The notes under the pieces were generated by a model that had not been told where the DNA came from, did not search any database, and saw only the letters and a list, made by a program, of their open reading frames with translations. Positions 8,605 through 16,632 of a stretch of DNA of 17,581 nt are shown piece by piece. A program made the translations under genes and the position numbers. This stretch comes from an uncultured Bacteroidota bacterium (lineage in GTDB: Bacteria > Bacteroidota > Bacteroidia > NS11-12g > UBA9320): positions 1 to 17,581 of the forward strand of contig CAJXLR010000011.1 in the NCBI GenBank assembly GCA_913056425.1, read 5' to 3'. Numbering within the stretch: position 1 is the first letter of the stretch; each line of letters begins with the position of its first letter.

Positions 8605-9864
8605 ATGAGAAGATTACTCGCACTTACAGCTTTCCTTATTGCAGCAAGCAGCAGCTACGCGAACTACATTTTAATACCAATGGACGAAGGTCAGAAAGAC
8701 CACCTCAAAGCATATGGTATTGCATACTCAATTTTAGAATTTGACAAAGAGGTTGAGTGGTTATTGAACTACAAAGGCGGTTCGTTTATGACCGCCCATT
8801 ACGACGAATTTGAAAAACTATGCTTGCTCCGAGGTGTGAGTTTCTCAGTCATCTCAGACAGCAAAGCACAATCCATTCGGAATGAAATTGAAAACCCGGT
8901 GGTTAATGCTTCTATCGTAAAACTGAGAACCGCTCCGAAGATTGCTGTTTACACACCAAAATCGTCACAACCTTGGGACGATGCCGTAACCATGGTGTTG
9001 GAATATGCCGAGATACCGTACGATAAAGTATTTGATGATGAAGTATTGAACGGAGACCTCCCCCTTTATGACTGGCTTCACCTGCACCATAAGGATTTTA
9101 CCGGACAGTACGGAAAGTTTTATGCGCACTACCGGAACGCCGCTTGGTATAAGGCTCAGGTAAAGGAAGCAGAAGAAATGGCTGCTAAACATGGGTTTGA
9201 GAAGGTATCGGAACTGAAGTTAGCAGTTGTCAAAAAGATCCGAGATTTCACTCTAGGTGGAGGATTTTTATTTGCCATGTGTAGCGCCACGGACAGCTAT
9301 GACATTGCCTTGGCTGCAGATGGTGTAGACATATGTGAGGACATGTACGACGGTGACCCGGCTGATCCTCAAGCCCAACAGAAGTTGGATTACGACAAGA
9401 CTTTTGCGTTCAAAGGCATTCAGCTAGAACGCAACCCGTATGTTTACGAATACTCCAACATCGATGTAAATCCTGTAACTCGCGGAGTTACCGAGCAGAA
9501 CGATGTATTTGTGCTCAATGAATTCTCTGCAAAGTGGGATGTTGTTCCTACCATTCTTACACAAAATCACGAGAAAGTGATTAAAGGCTTTATGGGACAG
9601 ACCACTGCGTTCAAGAAAGAGGTGGTTAAGAGCAACGCCATAATCATGGGTGAGAATAAATCGCTTAACGAAGTGCGCTACCTACACGGCACCATGGGAA
9701 AAGGTACTTGGACCTTCTATGGCGGTCATGATCCAGAAGATTACAGGCACTTAGTAGATGAACCACCAACGGATTTATCGCTGCACCCAAACTCCCCAGG
9801 TTACAGGCTTATCTTAAACAACCTTCTTTTCCCTTCTGCGAAAAAAGAAAAGCAGAAGACCTAG
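8605..9864 (+). CDS. secreted GATase1-like protein (family often misnamed 'asparagine synthetase B')
   Basis: A 419-residue exported protein. Residues 1-19 are a signal peptide (cleavage after SSYA). I recognise the sequence as a Bacteroidota family widely annotated 'asparagine synthetase B'. That name is not supported: there is no N-terminal catalytic Cys, no class II glutaminase domain and no ATP-pyrophosphatase motif. What is visible is a Rossmann/flavodoxin-like core: PKIAVYTPKSSQPWDDAV (111-128), YDWLHLHHKDFTGQYG (155-170) and GGGFLFAMCSATD (218-230), where C226 sits as in a class I glutamine-amidotransferase nucleophile elbow. A conserved HGTMGKGTWTFYGGHDPEDY (361-380) follows. Substrate and activity are unknown. 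It is the last gene of the tsaD operon, three bases after crcB. Confidence 0.85.
   Translation: MRRLLALTAFLIAASSSYANYILIPMDEGQKDHLKAYGIAYSILEFDKEVEWLLNYKGGSFMTAHYDEFEKLCLLRGVSFSVISDSKAQSIRNEIENPVVNASIVKLRTAPKIAVYTPKSSQPWDDAVTMVLEYAEIPYDKVFDDEVLNGDLPLYDWLHLHHKDFTGQYGKFYAHYRNAAWYKAQVKEAEEMAAKHGFEKVSELKLAVVKKIRDFTLGGGFLFAMCSATDSYDIALAADGVDICEDMYDGDPADPQAQQKLDYDKTFAFKGIQLERNPYVYEYSNIDVNPVTRGVTEQNDVFVLNEFSAKWDVVPTILTQNHEKVIKGFMGQTTAFKKEVVKSNAIIMGENKSLNEVRYLHGTMGKGTWTFYGGHDPEDYRHLVDEPPTDLSLHPNSPGYRLILNNLLFPSAKKEKQKT
9833..9858. repeat. 7-bp inverted repeat at the convergent gene ends
   Basis: CTTCTGC and GCAGAAG flank a 12-base A-rich loop across the last codons of the GATase-like gene, just before the convergent T9SS cargo gene. 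A transcript of either strand could form the stem, but neither side is followed by a U-run, so it is not a canonical intrinsic terminator. A short palindrome GGAAATTTCC follows at 9864-9873. Confidence 0.4.
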
Positions 9865-9897
9865 GAAATTTCCAATAATCAATACTCATCGCTATTA

Positions 9898-12800
9898 CTA
9901 CTGTTTCACAACTCGTCCTACATAGACATTCTTGCCAACTGGAATCACGATGGAGTAGATTCCCGTCGCTAAGTGGCTAACATCTATTTGATTATCCCCT
10001 GTCAAGAAACTTGAGACCAAGACACCTTTCTGATCATACAGATTCAAGTTCAGAGATTGAGCAACAACTGAATTGGGCAAGTCGAAAGACAGCATTCCAT
10101 TAGTTGGATTGGGGAACAGCCTTAAATTTAGAGCCAATTGATTTATGCTTCCATTCGCCAAATTAATTTTATTGTAGCTCTTGCACGAATCACCCAGTTG
10201 ATTGATGGCCACTAAGGAAACCGTAAGAATCGTATCTCCATAAGCCGATAAATCGAATTCAGCTATGCTGTCTGTTGATTGCTCGTTACCGACGCTCCAC
10301 CTAAAGTTTTTGATGTGTTTATGTGTTGGTGCAACAGTCAATTTTTTACTCGCCAAGTCAAACTCCATGTCGATATCCATACATGGATTTGGATGAACAA
10401 TTATTTGTTGCGTAGCATCTTGAAACGGGCAAACATTACCTGACGTCTGAAGGGTTTGACAGTAAAGTAGGTGTGTAAAAATGCTATCTCCCGAAGTAGT
10501 AAAGCTATATTCTACCTCATCCGCACTAGGATCATCTACGCTCCCACCGCGTAACGGGATCCATAAAACGCCACTTGTGTGCCTATATGTCGCTTTGGTG
10601 TTAATAGACATCGGATCACCAAACCACGTTAACGCTGTATCATCAGGTAATGACAATTCGTGTTGTGGATGTATAATTACCTCGGTAGAATCAGAACCTG
10701 CACAACCGTTAAGGTCCACGTAATGGTAGTAGATTTTCTGATTTTGGTTGTACGTGTCCACCAAGGACGGTTCTAACACGTTACCCCTAAACAAACTGTC
10801 TGGAGCCGAAGACCACATACCTCCTGACACATTTGCCGTCATACTAATTTTTTCATCCAGATCACAAAATAGGTAAGGTGCTTGGCCCACATATTTCTGG
10901 AGATTCCTTGTATTAATCTGAGGTTCCGGTAAGCCGTTAATTGTGAGCTCAAAAGGTATTCTTTCCCAACATGGTCTATGATTTACAAATCGATAGATTA
11001 GATATTTCGTTGAGCCATTGCTTCCCGGATTTGGCAACAACCACGTGTTTAACGTGTCGTTGTTTATGGCGTATCCCAAGTCGATTGAACTGCCATATCC
11101 AGGCCCGGAAGCATGGTCCCATTTATCTAAAGAAGTCGTAACACTGAAATTAGCTAACTGTGTTAAATCGATTAAACCCTGATCCCAGCAAAGCTCGTCC
11201 AAGCTGTCGTAGCTTATATTCAATCGTGTTCCCACGACCAAAGTGGCTGTATCTCTATTGGAACAACCATATTCATTAACATAATTCAATTCAAAGACGA
11301 TGGAGTCACCACTTTTGGATCCAAGCTTTGACGAAATTTGATTTATGTCGAACGCGTAACGCTTTAAAAGGCTTGGATCAACATCAATCAGAATCTTACT
11401 AAAGTCGTATGGACCACAATCAACGCAAGACCAATTATATATACCCAAACTCGAGGTTGGGCGCTTAACAATGTATTGCTTTAATAGTAGCGTATCGTAA
11501 TCCTCACAAACCTGAAAATCTTCTATCTCCACGGCAGACAGCGGCAATACGGTGACTTCAATGTTGTTTACACTTACACAGTTTGAAGACTTGTTGGTGA
11601 AGGCATATTGCAACTCGTGTATTGTAGGTTTTGTTACCGTTCCGGGCTGGTATAAACCCATTGTGTCAATTGTGCCAGAGGCTGTAAGATTCTTCCATGC
11701 ACCTCCTTTAGATGTGGAAGCTTCCCAAGTTCTCAGGTCAATTCCAGCAACAGGATAACATATTGTCGTATCGCTATTGATCTTGTGCTCAGCCATATCG
11801 GCAACAACAAAGCTGTCACTCCTTACCTTGAAGCATTTTGAGTTTACAGATACCTTGTAATCGATGTAATAGGTGTCATTTGAGTTCACATCGATCAAAC
11901 CGTTCCACCGGTTCGACTTACTTCCACCACCAAATACATGAATGGTGGCAAGATTCTTTTTCGACCTGACAGATACCTCACATCTCACCCCCGAAGTATC
12001 CTTCTGCAAATAGCTGGATGAAACTCGATAAAAACCACAACCCAGGGAATCTACATTAAGTGAAAATGTATCTGGAGCTTCACTCACATTGAACTGAATA
12101 GCATTTGAAACATGCGAGCGGTAGCCGCATCTATTGTCTGTGGCATGCACGTACAGAAGATATGGCCTAGTACTCGCATCTCCGCTTTGGGTCTGCCACT
12201 CCATATGCAGTCCGAGTTCTCGCGACGTGTCAACTTTTGAAATGGTTGGGCTTGAGAGTGACGTATACCAGTTAATGGTGGTTGTATCGGTATATGTAGG
12301 ACCAGGCGGCGGTTCAACATAACTCGGGTCCTTGGTTTTTAAGTCAAACACGACTTTATCACCTTCACAGAAGGTGTTGTTAAAATTACCAACAAGAGCA
12401 GGCGAATGGTTTGGATAGGCTAAAACATTAACATTCCACTCCCTGCGAGTCTTTGCAATCGCAACGTGTTTCCCTGTACTTTTATCTTTCCGCCATTCGG
12501 TTACTTCAATTAGGATAATTCCATAAAAATCTTTTCCAACAGGAGTAAATGTTAGCTGACCGGCAGCATCATCCAGGTGAAGACCAATAGGTGGATTAGC
12601 CGCTGGATTACTGTATGGATATTTCAAGTTTCCCGGATAATAAACCGCAAGTGGTACCTGAGGGGTTAACGCACCAATGTATGTTGCCGAAGTTCCAAAC
12701 TTGGTCATAACGGTCCCCATTGAATAACTCAAAGAATCCCCTTCCGGGTCAATTGCCCCTAGATTTATATTAACCGGCTGGTTCAACAACAATTGAGTAG

Positions 12801-13347
12801 GTGGCTCTATCGTAAACTCAGGTGTTGAATTTCTGGCACCAAGATTAAGTGTAGCAAAATTGTAGTATGTCGTATTCCCTGCACCGGAATTCAGGTTTCC
12901 AGGTCTGCAACATCCCCCGAACTCAAAACGGATTTCAGTGCATCCATTCGTTATAAAACTACTGAATGGGGATGTTTTAAAGTCAACCGTATCGGAGAAA
13001 ATCAGTTTTTCTACACCGTCCCCCGAACGGGATGAATTGAGTTTGCCTCCACATTGATCGCCCCGAGCATCGCAAAAAACCTTGAGAAAGTTTCCGGTTC
13101 GGAACGTTGGCGATAGCGCTTGTTTCTGACCAGAACTTGCACAAATCACCTGCGCATCACGGGGATCAGAAACAGAAACGGCCTGACATGTTCTGTAAAA
13201 GACAAAATCAACGCGATAAACCAGACTATCTATCTCCTGATAGTGTACTTCGGTTCCCACGCTCGCGGTCCCAAAGGAGAGAGTTGCCAAAGACATGAAC
13301 AAAATGAAAATACCAACAGACTTAGGTAATTTTTCAAGAAGGATCAT
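9898..13347 (-). CDS. large cell-surface protein with T9SS type A sorting domain
   Basis: A 1149-residue secreted protein. The ATG at 13347 is preferred to a TTG 16 codons upstream because it is followed at once by a plausible signal peptide (hydrophobic core GIFILFMSLATLSFG, about residues 12-26). A cysteine-rich N-terminal region follows (C54, C69, C92, C99, C136, C145, C146). A cadherin-like segment DPEGDSLSYS (about 200-209) leads into several beta-sandwich-like modules. The C-terminal ~75 residues are a typical T9SS type A sorting domain: LFPNPTNGMLSF, then LYDQKGVLV, ISHLATG-type spacing (here VSHLATGIYSI) and a final VGRVVKQ. Such proteins cross the outer membrane by type IX secretion and are anchored or released. 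No enzymatic domain is recognised; an adhesin or structural role is inference. It is divergent from the gene at 13435. Confidence 0.88.
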   Translation of the reverse strand: MILLEKLPKSVGIFILFMSLATLSFGTASVGTEVHYQEIDSLVYRVDFVFYRTCQAVSVSDPRDAQVICASSGQKQALSPTFRTGNFLKVFCDARGDQCGGKLNSSRSGDGVEKLIFSDTVDFKTSPFSSFITNGCTEIRFEFGGCCRPGNLNSGAGNTTYYNFATLNLGARNSTPEFTIEPPTQLLLNQPVNINLGAIDPEGDSLSYSMGTVMTKFGTSATYIGALTPQVPLAVYYPGNLKYPYSNPAANPPIGLHLDDAAGQLTFTPVGKDFYGIILIEVTEWRKDKSTGKHVAIAKTRREWNVNVLAYPNHSPALVGNFNNTFCEGDKVVFDLKTKDPSYVEPPPGPTYTDTTTINWYTSLSSPTISKVDTSRELGLHMEWQTQSGDASTRPYLLYVHATDNRCGYRSHVSNAIQFNVSEAPDTFSLNVDSLGCGFYRVSSSYLQKDTSGVRCEVSVRSKKNLATIHVFGGGSKSNRWNGLIDVNSNDTYYIDYKVSVNSKCFKVRSDSFVVADMAEHKINSDTTICYPVAGIDLRTWEASTSKGGAWKNLTASGTIDTMGLYQPGTVTKPTIHELQYAFTNKSSNCVSVNNIEVTVLPLSAVEIEDFQVCEDYDTLLLKQYIVKRPTSSLGIYNWSCVDCGPYDFSKILIDVDPSLLKRYAFDINQISSKLGSKSGDSIVFELNYVNEYGCSNRDTATLVVGTRLNISYDSLDELCWDQGLIDLTQLANFSVTTSLDKWDHASGPGYGSSIDLGYAINNDTLNTWLLPNPGSNGSTKYLIYRFVNHRPCWERIPFELTINGLPEPQINTRNLQKYVGQAPYLFCDLDEKISMTANVSGGMWSSAPDSLFRGNVLEPSLVDTYNQNQKIYYHYVDLNGCAGSDSTEVIIHPQHELSLPDDTALTWFGDPMSINTKATYRHTSGVLWIPLRGGSVDDPSADEVEYSFTTSGDSIFTHLLYCQTLQTSGNVCPFQDATQQIIVHPNPCMDIDMEFDLASKKLTVAPTHKHIKNFRWSVGNEQSTDSIAEFDLSAYGDTILTVSLVAINQLGDSCKSYNKINLANGSINQLALNLRLFPNPTNGMLSFDLPNSVVAQSLNLNLYDQKGVLVSSFLTGDNQIDVSHLATGIYSIVIPVGKNVYVGRVVKQ

Positions 13348-13359
13348 ACTACAGTTCGT

Positions 13360-13367
13360 TAAAGTTA
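13360..13367 (-). promoter_or_regulatory. candidate -7 element (TAACTTTA) for the T9SS cargo gene
   Basis: On the minus strand TAACTTTA matches the Bacteroidota -7 consensus TAnnTTTG at seven of eight positions. It ends 12 bases before the ATG at 13347, which supports that start. A TTG lies 25 bases upstream, slightly farther than the usual -33 spacing. Confidence 0.4.
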
Positions 13368-13434
13368 GCTTGTGTGTGTTAAATGGGAAAATCAATCACT
13401 TACTTGACACAAAAACTGACCTAAAGGTTGCATC

Positions 13435-14373
13435 GTGATAGACCAAAATAGCAAATACCTTCATGTGCTTGTTCTGAGTATCTCGCTAATTACATTGTAC
13501 TCGAGTTGCGAGAATGATCCATTGTACAGCGGAACCTCTCCCAAAAACATACAACTCATTTTACCAGATCGAGATATTCTTGATGTAGCAGTAGATTACA
13601 ACCGTGCTTACATGTTGGACAATAAGGAAAACTTAATCCTATTGGACCGGAATGATTCTTCTCTAAACTATTTGAATCAATTAAACTCTTGGATTCGCAC
13701 AGATCGAATAGTAGATATCCAGTCGAGCAACGACAGCACTGTCATCATTGGCGAGAGCACCAATGGCTTAATCCACCACGATGCCACGACTCTTAAGATT
13801 AAACAAGGAATTGGCGGTCTTCGAGTTTTTAATGTAGACACCCCTTTAACCCTCGTCTCTTTCTCTCCCACAATGTTTCGGAATGGATCGGCATATTTTG
13901 CAAACAACCCGGTCCAACTTGTTGAGTATACGGCCTGTGCCGGCTGGGGTGATACGCTCTACTTTGGCACCAAAACAAAAGGCATTGGGCAATTAACGCG
14001 ACATATGAATTCATTTAGTCTCGATAGATTTCTTGATTCTGATATCGGGATTCAAATCGATAGCTGTATTGCGATACGGCGAAAAGGAGCCCTGTTTTTC
14101 GTTTTAACCAAAAGTCAGTTTGCAATTCGAGTGCACGGCAGTTGGATTGTCGATAATGCCAACAACTGGGAGTTCACGTCATCCACCATTAATCAGAATA
14201 CAGTGTTTCTATCCACCGAGAAAGAAATCTACACCTGGGCCAACTCAGAATTACTCTTGATTGCAGACCTAAGTGATTATCTCGGCGCTAATTCTATCCG
14301 AGCATTAGATGTAGATGAAAAAGGGCGATGCTGGCTGGCTACCTCAAACGGCCTGTACCTTTACACTGACTAG
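13435..14373 (+). CDS. probable lipoprotein with propeller-like C-terminus
   Basis: A 312-residue protein I cannot assign to a named family. It begins at GTG 13435, the only good start before the signal sequence. Residues 8-24 are hydrophobic and end LYSSC, with C25 placed as a relaxed Bacteroidota lipobox cysteine, so it is probably lipid-anchored in the envelope. The rest is rich in beta-strand-like segments. The end, DVDEKGRCWLATSNGLYLY (292-310), resembles the two-component-regulator propeller repeat (DxxGxxWxATxNGLxxY), suggesting a beta-propeller with most blades diverged. It is divergent from the T9SS cargo gene (87-base gap). Its stop is one base from the fumC stop, with which it converges. 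A role in surface-protein assembly is conceivable but unsupported. Confidence 0.7.
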   Translation: MIDQNSKYLHVLVLSISLITLYSSCENDPLYSGTSPKNIQLILPDRDILDVAVDYNRAYMLDNKENLILLDRNDSSLNYLNQLNSWIRTDRIVDIQSSNDSTVIIGESTNGLIHHDATTLKIKQGIGGLRVFNVDTPLTLVSFSPTMFRNGSAYFANNPVQLVEYTACAGWGDTLYFGTKTKGIGQLTRHMNSFSLDRFLDSDIGIQIDSCIAIRRKGALFFVLTKSQFAIRVHGSWIVDNANNWEFTSSTINQNTVFLSTEKEIYTWANSELLLIADLSDYLGANSIRALDVDEKGRCWLATSNGLYLYTD

Positions 14374-14374
14374 C

Positions 14375-15775
14375 CTAGTACACCTCAACCTCTCCAACCA
14401 TGTCCTCTGGACGCACCCACTGATCAAATTGTTCTTCAGTGAGTAATCCCAACGACAAGGCAGCTGCTTTCAGCGTAGTGTTTTCTGCGTGCGCTTTTTT
14501 GGCAATCTTAGCCGCATTGTCGTATCCGATATGCGTATTCAAAGCGGTAACAAGCATCAAAGAGTTATCCATTTTGTTCTTGATCTCTGCATGATTTGGC
14601 TCAATCCCTGAAACGCAATTATCGTTAAAACTCAAGCAAGCCTGACCCAAGATTCTGGCAGATTGCAACAAGTTGGCTGCAATCATCGGTTTGAATACGT
14701 TCAACTCAAAATGTCCGTTGCTTCCACCTACAGAAACCGCTACATCATTCCCCATGATTTGAGCACAAACCATGGTTAGCGCTTCTGTTTGGGTAGGATT
14801 TACCTTGCCCGGCATGATACTCGATCCCGGTTCGTTTGCAGGAATAATGATTTCCCCAATTCCACTGCGAGGACCGGAGCTAAGCATTCTAATATCGTTG
14901 CCAATCTTCATTAAGCTGACAGCCGCACGTTTCAACGCACCATGTAATTCTACCATGGCATCGTGTGCAGCAAGTGCTTCAAACTTATTCTCAGCAGTTA
15001 CTAATGGTAACGCGGTTTCTTGTGCAATTTTTGTTGCAACAAGCTCCGCATAACCTTTCGGCGTATTTAATCCAGTCCCAACAGCAGTCCCCCCAAGCGC
15101 CAACTCTGATGCAGTCTCCATTGCTTTTTCAATCGCTGCAATACTTAAAACCAACTGGCGGTGATAGCCGGAAAATTCCTGGCCAAGGGTTAGAGGCGTT
15201 GCATCCATAAAGTGCGTACGACCAATCTTTACGACGTCTTTAAAGTCGCGAGCTTTCTTCTTAAATGTGTCTTTCAACACCTGAATACCCGGAATCGCGA
15301 AGTCGACCATTTGCTTATAAACCGCAATGGTCATGGCCGTAGGGAAGGTATCGTTGCTCGACTGAGATTTGTTAACATCATCGTTCGGATGTAACACTTT
15401 TTTCTCATCTGAAAGCTTCCCGCCAGACAAAACGTGTCCTCGGTTGGCAATCACCTCATTCACGTTCATGTTAGACTGTGTACCGGAACCGGTTTGCCAA
15501 ATAACTAATGGAAATTGATCATCAAGTTTACCCTCAATAATCTCATCACAAACCCTACCGATAAGGTCACATTTTTCTTGAGACAACACACCTAGTTCCG
15601 CATTAGTCATTGCTGCACATTTCTTCAATACTCCAAATGCGCGAATGATTTCAATAGGCATGCGTTGGTCGCCAATCTTAAAGTTCTGAAGTGATCGTTG
15701 TGTTTGAGCCGCCCAATATTTGTCGGCAGGAACCTGAATCTCTCCAATACTGTCTCTTTCTATGCGATATTCCAT
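14375..15775 (-). CDS. fumC: fumarate hydratase, class II
   Basis: A 466-residue class II fumarase, the iron-independent TCA-cycle enzyme that interconverts fumarate and (S)-malate in the cytoplasm. It is full length for the family (~465). Motifs in order are TGSGTQSNMNVNEVIANRG (95-113), HPNDDVNKSQSSNDTFPTA (129-147), GRTHFMDATP (185-194, with general-base-region H188), GGTAVGTGLNTP (228-239) and the signature GSSIMPGKVNP (317-327), whose serine belongs to the mobile catalytic loop. The C-terminal LNTHIGYDNAAKIAKKA is also typical. The pattern fits fumarase better than the related aspartase or argininosuccinate lyase. ATG 15775 has a perfect -7 element close upstream. Its TAG stop is separated by one base from the stop of the convergent lipoprotein gene. 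Confidence 0.97.
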   Translation of the reverse strand: MEYRIERDSIGEIQVPADKYWAAQTQRSLQNFKIGDQRMPIEIIRAFGVLKKCAAMTNAELGVLSQEKCDLIGRVCDEIIEGKLDDQFPLVIWQTGSGTQSNMNVNEVIANRGHVLSGGKLSDEKKVLHPNDDVNKSQSSNDTFPTAMTIAVYKQMVDFAIPGIQVLKDTFKKKARDFKDVVKIGRTHFMDATPLTLGQEFSGYHRQLVLSIAAIEKAMETASELALGGTAVGTGLNTPKGYAELVATKIAQETALPLVTAENKFEALAAHDAMVELHGALKRAAVSLMKIGNDIRMLSSGPRSGIGEIIIPANEPGSSIMPGKVNPTQTEALTMVCAQIMGNDVAVSVGGSNGHFELNVFKPMIAANLLQSARILGQACLSFNDNCVSGIEPNHAEIKNKMDNSLMLVTALNTHIGYDNAAKIAKKAHAENTTLKAAALSLGLLTEEQFDQWVRPEDMVGEVEVY

Positions 15776-15792
15776 GAGTCTATTTTTGCGGG

Positions 15793-15800
15793 CAAAGTTA
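15793..15800 (-). promoter_or_regulatory. candidate -7 promoter element (TAACTTTG) of fumC
   Basis: Minus-strand TAACTTTG is an exact match to the Bacteroidota -7 consensus TAnnTTTG, ending 17 bases before the fumC ATG and implying a very short 5' leader. TTG trimers lie 13 and 24 bases upstream; neither has ideal -33 spacing. The rest of the 188-base gap up to 15963 holds no other feature I can support. Confidence 0.6.
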
Positions 15801-15963
15801 GACTCTATTTTATCAATTTGGCATCAATACGAAGATGAAAATTGACAGAAACAAGTCCGACCATTGAGTCCACTATTCTGGATGCTAGCGCTTGGGTATG
15901 GACAAACCAACATGGCAAGGAAGTGCGCCAAATGTATAATTGCGGTTTAACACCTATACAGAC

Positions 15964-16533
15964 ATGAGAATAGTTAGAATCATCACCTTAGTATTAGCAG
16001 GAGTTTTTACTACACAGATTGCATCAGCACAGAACCTTTCAAAAGTGGAAAAAAAGCGCCTCAAAAAGGAGATTAAGCGGTACAAAAAAGACCCGGCACA
16101 GTACAAAAAGATGAAGACTCGTAACAAGGAGGAAATTGCTCAACGCGACGAAACCATCGGGGAACTCACAAAGCGTCTGGATGAACAAAATGATGAAATG
16201 CGAGCACTGCGCGATTCGTTTATTGTGTTGAGTAAGAAGTACAACAACTTAAAGGCTAAAGGCTCCACGGAAATACCTGAGGGAACGGTTTATGCGGTAC
16301 AAATTGGTTTCTTCAAACTACTGCAATTAGACGAATTCAACAGCCGTGTACGAACCATACGTGCTGAAAATCAGGATGGTGGAAAGAGATATGTCATAGG
16401 ATATTTCAGAGATCTAGAAAGTGCGAAACAGTTTAATGAAGAGATAAAAACCATTGGAATTGACGATGCATTTGTCTCTCAGTACATCAACGGTACACGG
16501 AATCGCGAATTCGACGCTCAAGAAGTCGAATAA
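15964..16533 (+). CDS. secreted coiled-coil protein with SPOR-like C-terminal domain
   Basis: A 189-residue exported protein. I chose ATG 15964 over an in-frame TTG eight codons earlier because the ATG directly begins a signal peptide (MRIVRIITLVLAGVF..., cleavage after ASA near residue 22). Residues 25-95 are very rich in Lys, Arg and Glu and probably form a helical coiled coil. Residues 107-177 look like a SPOR domain: VYAVQIGFFK, then KRYVIGYFRDLESAKQF and IGIDDAFVSQY. SPOR domains bind peptidoglycan with stripped peptides at division sites, so a periplasmic wall-associated role is plausible. Related Bacteroidota proteins are sometimes labelled 'Ezrin/radixin/moesin family'. It is followed on the same strand by the ccsA-type gene after 99 bases containing a separate promoter candidate. 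Confidence 0.75.
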   Translation: MRIVRIITLVLAGVFTTQIASAQNLSKVEKKRLKKEIKRYKKDPAQYKKMKTRNKEEIAQRDETIGELTKRLDEQNDEMRALRDSFIVLSKKYNNLKAKGSTEIPEGTVYAVQIGFFKLLQLDEFNSRVRTIRAENQDGGKRYVIGYFRDLESAKQFNEEIKTIGIDDAFVSQYINGTRNREFDAQEVE

Positions 16534-16553
16534 TCCACTTCCTGTTTGGTCTA

Positions 16554-16573
16554 TGTCATATCTCGATGTGACA
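16554..16573. promoter_or_regulatory. 20-bp palindrome upstream of the ccsA-like gene
   Basis: TGTCATATCTCGATGTGACA has perfect TGTCA/TGACA arms around ten bases, and its inner bases extend the dyad to an eight-pair stem (one G-T) with a CTCG loop. The arms resemble CRP/FNR-family half-sites. Its centre lies roughly 65 bases upstream of the expected ccsA transcript start, a usual distance for such activators. As RNA it could also be a hairpin after the SPOR gene, but no U-run follows. Confidence 0.45.
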
Positions 16574-16616
16574 CATTACTCGTACTAAATCCCTTCGGGC
16601 ATTCTTCTAATTCGGC

Positions 16617-16624
16617 TATCTTTG
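16617..16624 (+). promoter_or_regulatory. candidate -7 promoter element (TATCTTTG) of the ccsA-like gene
   Basis: TATCTTTG is an exact match to the Bacteroidota -7 consensus TAnnTTTG, ending eight bases before the ATG at 16633. The transcript would be nearly leaderless. At the expected -33 position there is only a weak match (TTCGG, spacing about 20). Confidence 0.6.
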
Positions 16625-16632
16625 CGCGTCGA

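Noticed and set aside
9833..9858. Intrinsic terminator at the convergent gene ends
   Set aside because: The 7-bp stem has a 12-base loop and no U-run on either strand, so it is kept only as an inverted repeat.
8605..9864. Annotation as asparagine synthetase B
   Set aside because: It has a signal peptide and no glutaminase Cys or ATP-pyrophosphatase motif; the familiar database name does not match the visible sequence.
13348..13395. Sixteen-residue N-terminal extension of the T9SS cargo protein from a TTG
   Set aside because: The ATG at 13347 directly precedes the signal peptide, and a -7-like box lies inside the extension.
14772..15394. Several plus-strand ORFs inside fumC
   Set aside because: They are antisense shadows of a strongly conserved enzyme, with biased, repetitive translations.
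15940..15963. TTG start eight codons upstream for the SPOR-like protein
   Set aside because: The ATG at 15964 gives a standard signal peptide; the extension adds polar residues before it.
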